Of a stretch of DNA of 64,000 nt, positions 24,673 through 32,471 are shown piece after piece. Each line of letters opens with the position of its first letter. Positions within the stretch are counted from its first letter, which is position 1. Made by a program: the position numbers and the translations under genes. The stretch spans positions 1,706,432-1,770,431 of the forward strand of contig NZ_CP011402.1 in the NCBI RefSeq assembly GCF_001643775.1. The letters run 5' to 3'. The notes below the pieces were generated by a model. The model made no database searches and was not told the DNA's origin. It saw only the letters and a list, made by a program, of their open reading frames with translations. Source of the stretch: Denitrobacterium detoxificans (lineage in GTDB: Bacteria; Actinomycetota; Coriobacteriia; Coriobacteriales; Eggerthellaceae).

Positions 24673-27549
24673 TTAGGACAGGGCCCTACGACGAATGCAG
24701 ATGCCAAGCACGATCGCAGCGATAAGCTCGGCCAGAGCGAGGAACGCGAGAGCCAGGGGGCTCACGGAATCGCTCGTTGCAGGCACCGAAGTATTGCCGG
24801 CAGCAGATGCGGCCTTGGCATCGCTATTGACATTACTCTGGGCAGGCTCGCTCGCACCCGACGTGGCCGCATCGGCAGTCTGGGCATAAGCCTTGTCGAC
24901 GCCCGTCTGGGAATCTACTGCGGGAATGCCAGAAGGCTCTTCCCCGGATTCGCCCGTCGGGTCAGTCGGCTCGGTCGACTCTCCACCCGTAGAGCCACCC
25001 TCACCCTGGCTACCGCTTTCGCCCGAGCCGCCTTCGCCCGAACCGCTCTCGCCGGAACCACCTTCGCCGGAAGTGCCGCTTTCACCCGAACCACCTTCGC
25101 CAGAACCGGTCTCGCCGGAACCACTCTCACCCGAAGCGCCTCCACCTTCACCCGAGCCACTCTCGCCAGAGCCGCCTTCGCCCGTGGTGCCGCCCTGGTC
25201 ACCAGAGCCGCCTTCGCCCGAAGTGTTTCCGCCCTCAGGATTGGTAGTTCCGCCTTCGGCCCCTTCGCCACCAGTAGCGGTGTCGTCCATCAGGAAGACG
25301 AACGTGGAAAGCTTGCCATTCAACTCAATTTCGACTTCGCCGTTCTCGACAGTCGCCTTGTGCTCAATAATCTCCTCGGCGCTCGACTCGTCCTTCTTGT
25401 GAATCTGCAGGATCTTCAGCTTGTCACCATCTTTGGCGTTGATTCCGCTTTCCGCCATGTTGAACTTGAGCTTCATGCCCTCCAGACCCTCATGTTCGGT
25501 CACGTTCGTCGTAGTATTGCCGGAATCGTCGTTGTACTGAGTAAGGTCGACCTGTACCATGCCAAGCACCGTATCGGCTGACATCAAATCCGAATGGGCA
25601 GAAATAACGTTGCTTGCCTCGGACGCAGTTAAAGGCGACGAAGTCAACCCGTACGAAAGCACGCCAGCCGGCAGCGCATCTCGACTGAAAAGTCCGCCCG
25701 TCGCATACACGATCGATTGCCCCGCATTGTTCTTCAAGGGAATTGTGCGGAATACGGCGATGTAATTCGTATCGCACGTTACCGTATACACATAGTCATA
25801 ACTCCAGCCAGAAGTTTCGAGTGGCGTGCCGTCGGCAGCAGACACGGGCTTCCATTCGTCGAAGATGTACTTAGCGTATTCGGTAGCGGCCTTCGTGGGA
25901 TGAGCAGGCTTCCAAACTACCTTGGCCTCCGTACCCTCGTTGTACAGCCTGGAATCGACCGTAATGTAATTACCATTTTCGTCCGTGCCGCTTACCGGGA
26001 CAATCGTGACGCCGTCATCCATGTAGAACGTAACTGCATACTGAGCTGCGGGAATATGAGGAACCAAATTAATGTACTTGATGTAGGGACTATTCGAGAC
26101 CTGCCATGAATCAAGAGCGAAGTACTCAACGTACTTCTCAAACAGATTAGTCACATGGGTCACCGTCAGCTTGTACAAGCCCGTGGTGGCAACCGAGTAC
26201 TCATTGGCAGCCGACGAGCAATACGCATACGGGAACCACTCATAATTCGTACCACCCCATTGCTGTTGCTCGGAGTACATGTCAAGATAATCTTTCTGCA
26301 AATCGACGATGAAGTCATCGCTGTTAAGCTCTATAAAATCGCCCGTAGTGGAGTCGCTGGCAACGATGATCATATTAGCAGGGCCCGCCGAAGCAGCAGC
26401 AACGCTAATGTGGAACACCACCGGATTTGAAGCGTAGAGCACATAGCCAACGTTCTCGTCTACAGTATTTTTCGAACGATATTCCTGCACGTACGTAAAC
26501 TGGACAACGATGGTGCGCTCGCCAGGCGTTTCAAAATACGCCGAAGAGATCAAGTTCCTATATGAGTCAGATCCGCCAAAGTGGCTTTCACCCGTATTGG
26601 GATACAGAAGCTTAATGGTTCCGGTAAACGTGTCGTAGATATAAGGAAGGTGCCTATAAAACCTAAACGATGTGCTATCCGCAAACCGAGATGCATCAAC
26701 CCTCCAAAGCCTGGACTTAGTGTCCATAAAGTCATCGATGGTGACACCACCATACTCCGTAAGGCTCGAGCCGCCTGCTATGCCACCACCCGATAAAGCG
26801 GGATTCGTAGTAGGGTCGGAATAATAGGTACCCTGACCCAGTGGAGTGCTGTTGAGATACCAGGTATACATCAAGCCTTGCTCAAAGGATCTCATGGTGT
26901 ATTCACTCGTATCTTCGGACGGCAAGGGAACCGTAACGTACACCCCCGAACGAGCATCGTACACGGAACTCCCCAAGCGAAGGTAATCGACGCCAACCTC
27001 GAGGTTTACGCCCTTCCCAACCTCACTCGAGATATACACATGCACTGCATTAGTGGTTGGGTCCAACGTGGAGGTGCTGGCATCATACGAATCCGTCGTC
27101 CTAGGGGTAAGTCCCACAAACACGTTCGCCGTGCCATCATCCCCTGGATATGGAGTGCTATCAGCGACGCTCAAATTAGCACTGTCGGCGGATCCGCCCT
27201 TATTAGCCTGCGAAACTGCGGGGGTAGCAGAGGCTGGGGTATCCCCTCCTGCGTCGGGCGCAGTTACCTCTTCGGAGGACGGTGCGATGTCAGCGCCCGC
27301 TGCAGGCATAGAAGCATCCTCGGAAGACGCAATAGGAGCTGCAGACACATCAGCCACGGCCTGCTGGCCCTGGTCGACATCAACTACAACCTCGGAAGCG
27401 TTATCGCCGTTCACGCCTTGGTTTTCAGCGTCCGCATATGCGGGGGTAGTACCCATGGCAAATGCCAAGCAGAACGTGAATGAAAGGATTGCAAGAAACG
27501 AGAGTGCCCGCTTCGTAGGGGCCATGCCTTGCGTGGTCATGGAGGTCAT
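24673..27549 (-). CDS. Large cell-surface protein with low-complexity stalk and sortase-like C-terminus
   Basis: The 958-residue protein has an N-terminal signal peptide (RALSFLAILSFTFCLAFA, then a TTPAYA cleavage region). A large unrecognised ectodomain follows, which includes a TYTVTCDTNYIAVF-like beta segment. Residues about 770-870 are a Gly/Ser/Glu-rich stalk of GEGGSGESGSG units. The C-terminus has SVPATSDS, a hydrophobic helix (LALAFLALAELIAAIVLG) and a positive tail (IRRRALS). This has the layout of a sortase signal, but with VPATS in place of LPxTG. Function is unknown; adhesion is a guess. The start at 27549 has GGAGGG about ten bases upstream and is preferred over an upstream in-frame ATG. 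Confidence 0.82.
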   Translation of the reverse strand: MTSMTTQGMAPTKRALSFLAILSFTFCLAFAMGTTPAYADAENQGVNGDNASEVVVDVDQGQQAVADVSAAPIASSEDASMPAAGADIAPSSEEVTAPDAGGDTPASATPAVSQANKGGSADSANLSVADSTPYPGDDGTANVFVGLTPRTTDSYDASTSTLDPTTNAVHVYISSEVGKGVNLEVGVDYLRLGSSVYDARSGVYVTVPLPSEDTSEYTMRSFEQGLMYTWYLNSTPLGQGTYYSDPTTNPALSGGGIAGGSSLTEYGGVTIDDFMDTKSRLWRVDASRFADSTSFRFYRHLPYIYDTFTGTIKLLYPNTGESHFGGSDSYRNLISSAYFETPGERTIVVQFTYVQEYRSKNTVDENVGYVLYASNPVVFHISVAAASAGPANMIIVASDSTTGDFIELNSDDFIVDLQKDYLDMYSEQQQWGGTNYEWFPYAYCSSAANEYSVATTGLYKLTVTHVTNLFEKYVEYFALDSWQVSNSPYIKYINLVPHIPAAQYAVTFYMDDGVTIVPVSGTDENGNYITVDSRLYNEGTEAKVVWKPAHPTKAATEYAKYIFDEWKPVSAADGTPLETSGWSYDYVYTVTCDTNYIAVFRTIPLKNNAGQSIVYATGGLFSRDALPAGVLSYGLTSSPLTASEASNVISAHSDLMSADTVLGMVQVDLTQYNDDSGNTTTNVTEHEGLEGMKLKFNMAESGINAKDGDKLKILQIHKKDESSAEEIIEHKATVENGEVEIELNGKLSTFVFLMDDTATGGEGAEGGTTNPEGGNTSGEGGSGDQGGTTGEGGSGESGSGEGGGASGESGSGETGSGEGGSGESGTSGEGGSGESGSGEGGSGESGSQGEGGSTGGESTEPTDPTGESGEEPSGIPAVDSQTGVDKAYAQTADAATSGASEPAQSNVNSDAKAASAAGNTSVPATSDSVSPLALAFLALAELIAAIVLGICIRRRALS
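24980..25270 (-). repeat. In-frame tandem repeat encoding Gly/Ser/Glu stalk
   Basis: Imperfect 9- to 15-base units encode GEGGSGES-type repeats inside the surface-protein gene. Such tracts can expand or contract by slippage without breaking frame, changing stalk length. Confidence 0.8.
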
Positions 27550-27876
27550 CGCACACCACCCTCCTCGAAAAACGTGCAGAGACGACACCACTGTACCCTC
27601 GTTCATCACCAATCTCTTGCACGGTCGCAAAGCTAAACGGAGCGATTACCCATCCGTAATAGAAATGTTATCGATTCAGTATCACTTGTTATATCACCGC
27701 TGGGTACCCTACCCACATGTAAGCAATAGAAGCAACGGCCACTCCCCTTGCAAACAAAGCTCGCATGAGAAACGACCGTTATAAACGACTTTTCAAGCAG
27801 GCTCTACGACTCGGCGGCCGGCAACTTATCCTGGCGGACGAACGAGACTACAGATCCCAGGGAGGGGATCCCCCAC
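27550..27876. other. Upstream region of surface-protein gene
   Basis: There is no gene in these 327 bases. An AT-rich core at 27640-27700 contains ATTAC/GTAAT (27645-27660) as an inverted repeat. Two GTGATA-type repeats lie nearby. GATCCC/GGGATC (27853-27870) could end the minus-strand lyase transcript. No convincing -35/-10 pair was found. Confidence 0.4.
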
Positions 27877-29052
27877 CTACATGCGAGCAATCGCATCCGT
27901 AAGTTGGGTAAGCGCGCGTTGCACCGTTGCGCGTTGCGTAGCCAAATTCAGGCGGATGAAGCCATCGCCCTCGGGCCCGAACATATCGCCCAGATCAAGC
28001 CATAGCCCCGCTTCGTCCTCGATGAGCGCGCGTAGGTCTTCCCCGTACAAGCCAAGCTCGCGACAATCGACCCACGCAAGGTACGTGCTCTGGGCAGGCA
28101 CCAGATGCAGCTGGGGCGCATGCTCGGCCAGATACGATTCAACCAGCGCCCAGTTCCCCTCGAGGTATTTCTTCAACTGCGCAAGCCATTCAGCGCCCTG
28201 TCGATAGCACGCCTCGGTAGCCACGAGCCCCAAGACGTTCGGTCTATTCGTGCCGGTAGCATGCATGGCGTCCTTGAATACGCGGCGAAGCTCGCCATTA
28301 GGGATGATGATGTTCGATGTTTCCAGCCCTGCCAAGTTGAACGTTTTACTGGCTGCCGTGCACACGACGCAACGCTGAGCAATCTGGTCGTCAAGCGTGG
28401 CGAACACCGTATGCTCATAGCCCGGGCGGACGAAGTCCATGTGAATCTCGTCCGACACTACTATGACGTCGTTGCGCAGGGCGATTTCCGCAATGCGCGC
28501 CAATTCGTCGCGCGTCCAGAGGCGCCCACCGGGATTATGGGGATTGCACAGCAGGAACAGCTTCGCTCCGCTTTCCTGAATCGTCTGCTCGAGCGCATCG
28601 AAATCGATGCTATAGATGCCATCTTGGTACGCAAGCGGCGCATTGGCCACGCGACGCCCGTTACGTTCGATCACATTGGTAAACGGATAGTACACGGGGC
28701 GCTGAATGACCACCGCATCACCCGGCTCGGTAAACGCACGCACGGCCATGGCCAGGGCGAACACTACGCCCGGCGTGGGGACGATCCAATTCGGGCTTAC
28801 CTGCCAACCATAGCGCGCCATCCAGGAAACAACTGCCTCGCGATAGCCATCCCACGGATTCGTATAGCCGAAGACGGCATGGTCAACACGCTGATGCAGG
28901 GCTTCCACCACAGCAGGAGGCACGGTGAAATCCATGTCGGCAACCCACATGGACAGCAAACCCTCGCGCTTGCCCATTGCCGCAGCCGCATCGAACTTCA
29001 TCGAATGGGATCCTCGCCTATCGACGGGCGCATCAAAATCGTATCGCTCCAT
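27877..29052 (-). CDS. PLP-dependent C-S beta-lyase (MalY/PatB family aminotransferase fold)
   Basis: The 391-residue fold-type I PLP enzyme starts MERYDFDAPVDRRGSHSMKFD, as MalY/PatB proteins do. SMWVADMDF follows near residue 35. CNPHNPGGRLW is near residue 177 and SDEIHMDF near residue 210. The Schiff-base lysine is Lys236 in AASKTFNLAG. The family cleaves cystathionine or cysteine conjugates to pyruvate, ammonia and a thiol; MalY also has a regulatory role in E. coli. GGAGGT precedes the ATG at 29052. It stands alone, divergent from the secreted coiled-coil gene. Confidence 0.9.
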   Translation of the reverse strand: MERYDFDAPVDRRGSHSMKFDAAAAMGKREGLLSMWVADMDFTVPPAVVEALHQRVDHAVFGYTNPWDGYREAVVSWMARYGWQVSPNWIVPTPGVVFALAMAVRAFTEPGDAVVIQRPVYYPFTNVIERNGRRVANAPLAYQDGIYSIDFDALEQTIQESGAKLFLLCNPHNPGGRLWTRDELARIAEIALRNDVIVVSDEIHMDFVRPGYEHTVFATLDDQIAQRCVVCTAASKTFNLAGLETSNIIIPNGELRRVFKDAMHATGTNRPNVLGLVATEACYRQGAEWLAQLKKYLEGNWALVESYLAEHAPQLHLVPAQSTYLAWVDCRELGLYGEDLRALIEDEAGLWLDLGDMFGPEGDGFIRLNLATQRATVQRALTQLTDAIARM

Positions 29053-29186
29053 GAGCACCTCCGCTGTTGTCGTTTTACTGTCGTTGTACCAGAGTTGGCA
29101 GTCGATAACGCGCAGTTCGAACTTCCACGCCGAATCGGCACGAACACGTGACATAGCACGTAAAGAAAGAGGGACGGCCAAAGGCT

Positions 29187-29215
29187 TTGCAATCGAGTTC
29201 GGCTTGCCTTACTAT
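29187..29215 (+). promoter_or_regulatory. Promoter of the secreted coiled-coil gene
   Basis: TTGCAA (29187-29192) and TACTAT (29210-29215) are exactly 17 bases apart, 38 bases ahead of the ATG. Confidence 0.62.
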
Positions 29216-29253
29216 TGGTCAGAAACATCGAACGCAATCGAGGGGACACACCC

Positions 29254-31383
29254 ATGAAACAGCACATCATCGGCATACGGAGCGCAACGGGAACCCGTCT
29301 GAGGTACGCCTTGGCCGCAGGAGCTATCTGCAGCCTGACCATCGCTCCCCTTACGCAGGCATTCGGCGACAACGAAGCAGCCAACCCGAATACGTCCAAC
29401 GCAACGAACGACAACGCGCAAGAACAGATGCAGGAAGCGATTGCCAGCACGAAGAAGGAGATCGTCTATACCTACGCCGACGCAAATGGAAACACAACGC
29501 GCACGCAGGTAAACGACACGCTCACCAACCCTTCGGGAGCCTCGTTGCTTGACGACGCCTCCACGCTCACCGATATCGAAGGAAATGACAACGACCAAAC
29601 CTACAGCCAGAACGGAACGAACCTGGTATGGTCGGCCGACGGAGACGAAGTAAGCTACAAGGGCTCACCCACCGAAAGCACGCCCATTACCATGAAGGTT
29701 TCGTACACGCTTGATGGGAACGCCATTTCCGCCGAACAGCTCGCGGGCAAAAGCGGACGCGTCACCATTCGCTTCGATTACGAAAACACCTCGTGGAACA
29801 TGTGCGATGTAAACGGCACGCAGGAAAAGGTCTACACCCCATTTGCCTGCATCTCCACGCTGCTCCTTTCAAACGACCATTTCACGAATATCGAAACCGA
29901 AAACGGCAAGGTCATTGACGACGGGTCGAACAGTGTCGCCGTCGGTTTCGCCTTGCCCAGCCTGCAGGAATCGCTGGGCGTAAGCGAGGACGACTACGAG
30001 ATTCCCTCCTATTTCGAAATCACTGCCGACGCCACCGACTTCCAACTAGACGGAAGCTACACGATAGCCACGACCGAGCTCTTCAGCGATATCAATACCG
30101 ACAGTCTGAATATGGACGACATCGACAGCGCCCAGAGTGGACTGCAACAGGGCATGGATGCGCTCCTTTCGGGAACCGACGCGCTTGCCGCAGGTCTGCT
30201 CCAACTTGCTTCAGGCGCGCAAGCACTCGATAGCGGAACGCAAAGCTTGCACGCTGGAGCAAGCGCACTGCAAGAAGGTGCTGCAGCGCTGCCCAGCGGC
30301 ACCCAACAGCTAGCCGAGGGCGCAAGCAACCTGGCAGAAGGGGCAAGCGCCCTTGAAGGCGCAACGGACCAGCTGAACAGCGGCACGCAAGCGCTTGCAA
30401 GCGGCACCGCGAGCCTCTCCGATGGCATCCAAGCGCTTCAGGGGAACGACAACGCCGGCCTGCAGCAAACCAGCATCGCCGCAGCTGCGCTCCAAAGCGG
30501 CCTGGGAAAGCTCGCAAGCGGCACGCAAGCGCTCATAGACGAGCTCGACGCAAACACATCGCGCCTTTACGGCGCAGGGAACGCTGCCAGCGCCGCCGCA
30601 AGCAGCGCAGGGGACGCCAAGAGCAATGCGCAAAGCGCGCTTACCACGCTCCAGGCGCTCAAGGACTCGGGAACGCTTTCGCAAGATGAAGAAAGGCAGG
30701 TAGACGACGCAATCAGCGCGCTTACCTCGACGAAGGCGAGCGCCAACAGCGCGCAGGTCGCAGCCGAAAGCGCCCAGGACAACATCGATTCGGCCATGCA
30801 GAGCATAAGCTCCACGGGAGACCTAGGCGCAGGCCTGCGCAGCACCCAAAGCGACCTTTCGAGCGCTGCAAGCGATGCCTCGGACCTGGCCACCAACGTA
30901 TCGAGTGCGTACGACACCGCCGGAACCCTGGCGGATAGCGCCTCGAAAGTTTCCAGCGGCTCCAGCGAACTTGCCGAAAGTGCCAGCTCCATTACGAGCG
31001 GCATTTCCCGCCTTTCGAACGGAGCAGCCTCCGTTTCCAGCGCATCATCCCAGCTTGCCGCTTCAGCAACACCGCTCTACAAAGCGCTATGCCAGCTCAG
31101 CGGGGGCACGGAAACACTTGCATCGTCTACGCCACTGCTAGCCAACGGCCTGCAGAGCGCCTACGAAGGGTCCGTCGCACTCTCCAGCGGTCTCTCCACG
31201 TTCCAAAGCGAAGGCATTCAGAAGATCGTCGACGCCCTAGGAGACGCAGAGGCCGCCAAAGCGCGCCTGAACGCGGTCTCGGAAGAGGCAACGGCTTACG
31301 ACAACTTCAGTGGCAAAGCCGCAGGCACGCAGGGTACCGTGCGCTTCGTGTTCAAAACGGCAGCCATCGAAGCTGGTAACTAG
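29254..31383 (+). CDS. Secreted YhgE/Pip-like coiled-coil protein without membrane anchor
   Basis: The 709-residue protein has a signal peptide (LRYALAAGAICSLTIAPLTQAFG). A beta-rich N-terminal domain (EIVYTYADANGNTT... to about residue 290) follows. Next is a long helical region built of SGTQxLxxGASxL heptad-like units, typical of the X-Gly-Ala repeat of YhgE/Pip (phage-infection-protein-like) proteins. Members usually carry transmembrane segments at one or both ends; here the frame ends at EAGN with no C-terminal helix. An extracellular, possibly filament-like role is an inference. Codon use is like its neighbours. GAGGGGA precedes the ATG. Confidence 0.78.
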   Translation: MKQHIIGIRSATGTRLRYALAAGAICSLTIAPLTQAFGDNEAANPNTSNATNDNAQEQMQEAIASTKKEIVYTYADANGNTTRTQVNDTLTNPSGASLLDDASTLTDIEGNDNDQTYSQNGTNLVWSADGDEVSYKGSPTESTPITMKVSYTLDGNAISAEQLAGKSGRVTIRFDYENTSWNMCDVNGTQEKVYTPFACISTLLLSNDHFTNIETENGKVIDDGSNSVAVGFALPSLQESLGVSEDDYEIPSYFEITADATDFQLDGSYTIATTELFSDINTDSLNMDDIDSAQSGLQQGMDALLSGTDALAAGLLQLASGAQALDSGTQSLHAGASALQEGAAALPSGTQQLAEGASNLAEGASALEGATDQLNSGTQALASGTASLSDGIQALQGNDNAGLQQTSIAAAALQSGLGKLASGTQALIDELDANTSRLYGAGNAASAAASSAGDAKSNAQSALTTLQALKDSGTLSQDEERQVDDAISALTSTKASANSAQVAAESAQDNIDSAMQSISSTGDLGAGLRSTQSDLSSAASDASDLATNVSSAYDTAGTLADSASKVSSGSSELAESASSITSGISRLSNGAASVSSASSQLAASATPLYKALCQLSGGTETLASSTPLLANGLQSAYEGSVALSSGLSTFQSEGIQKIVDALGDAEAAKARLNAVSEEATAYDNFSGKAAGTQGTVRFVFKTAAIEAGN

Positions 31384-31454
31384 CCGATAAAAGCACCAAG
31401 ACCTGGCATAACGCACCACATGTTACAATCTCCCCCGAAGAGAGGGAGACAATC

Positions 31455-32330
31455 ATGAATAGCAACCAGCTGCGATGGTTCTGCAGCGCATGCGAAACGC
31501 GGTCGTTCGCCAAGGCAGCCGAAGCCACGTTCGTATCACGCCAGGCATTTGGTAAGGCGATCAAGAGCATGGAAGACGAACTGGGATGCCCCCTGTTCCA
31601 CCGTACGGAGCAGGGGGTCACCCCTACCGAATCGGCAATGCTCATCTACCCCATCGCCCAGCGTTGCGTGAACGACATCGCGCACATGCGCGCCATTTGC
31701 GACGAGCACGCGCTTTGCACGCGCACGCCCATCCGCATCGCCATCGCCGACGGCGTAGTGGAGTCCATGGACGATAGCTTCTTCGACGAGCTAGAGCGCA
31801 AGAACCCCACCTGCGATATCGCCATCGAGAAGCACTTCTACACACGCTGCATGGACTACCTGCACGATGGCAAGGTCGACTTCGCTATCGCCCCTGGCCC
31901 GCTTCGTGAACAGCAGCTGGAATCCATTCCGCTGGCACGCGAACAAGTCTACGCAGCAACCGCGCCGGGAACCGTTCACTTTCCCGCCAACGAGGTCACG
32001 CTGGAAAACCTGGCCACGCTCTCCTTCTTTTCGGTGGGAAACGGCGAGCGCGCCATGCTCGGGCTCGATCGCATCTTCGAAGAGCACGGACTTGCCATCA
32101 ACCGTATCGACCAGTACACCGAATTCGGCATCGTTATGCAGAAAGCCCATACAGGCACGGCAGCGGCACTCGTACCGGAAAGCATGCTCCCCCGCTTAGC
32201 TGCCGACATGGTCACCCTGCCCATCCCGCCAAGCATCACGACATGGGAGCTGCACTGCTTCTGGCTGCCGCACGAGCCCTCCAACGCAGAAGCAAGCATC
32301 ATTCGCTTCATGCGGGAGCGAATGGTCTAG
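31455..32330 (+). CDS. LysR-family transcriptional regulator
   Basis: The 291-residue protein has an N-terminal winged helix (MNSNQLRWFCSACETRSFAKAAE, with VSRQAFGKAIKSMEDELG and FHRTEQGVTPTE). The C-terminal half is a periplasmic-binding-like effector domain. A TACAAT at 31424-31429 and GAGGGAG precede the ATG. The gene lies 141 bases upstream of, and on the same strand as, a Tat flavoprotein reductase that it probably controls; the effector is probably that enzyme's substrate. This is inferred from position, not demonstrated. Confidence 0.92.
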   Translation: MNSNQLRWFCSACETRSFAKAAEATFVSRQAFGKAIKSMEDELGCPLFHRTEQGVTPTESAMLIYPIAQRCVNDIAHMRAICDEHALCTRTPIRIAIADGVVESMDDSFFDELERKNPTCDIAIEKHFYTRCMDYLHDGKVDFAIAPGPLREQQLESIPLAREQVYAATAPGTVHFPANEVTLENLATLSFFSVGNGERAMLGLDRIFEEHGLAINRIDQYTEFGIVMQKAHTGTAAALVPESMLPRLAADMVTLPIPPSITTWELHCFWLPHEPSNAEASIIRFMRERMV

Positions 32331-32436
32331 CTTTTCCCAAATCAAACGCTTGCGTAAACCCACAGTTTCACCCCTGCGCGCAATCGATTCTTCTCCATTC
32401 GCCCGCCCATTTGCTTGAATAGGCGCATCGGGCCCC

Positions 32437-32456
32437 AATGGGAGGTGGGCCCCATT
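32437..32456 (+). promoter_or_regulatory. Hairpin just upstream of reductase ribosome site
   Basis: AATGGG and CCCATT are complementary across eight bases and end four bases before AGGAGGAG (32461-32468). The hairpin could influence ribosome access or mRNA stability. Confidence 0.4.
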
Positions 32457-32471
32457 CGCAAGGAGGAGAAT

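Noticed and set aside
24980-25270. Short regular repeats suggestive of a CRISPR array
   Set aside because: They are in-frame coding units for a Gly/Ser/Glu stalk without unique spacers.
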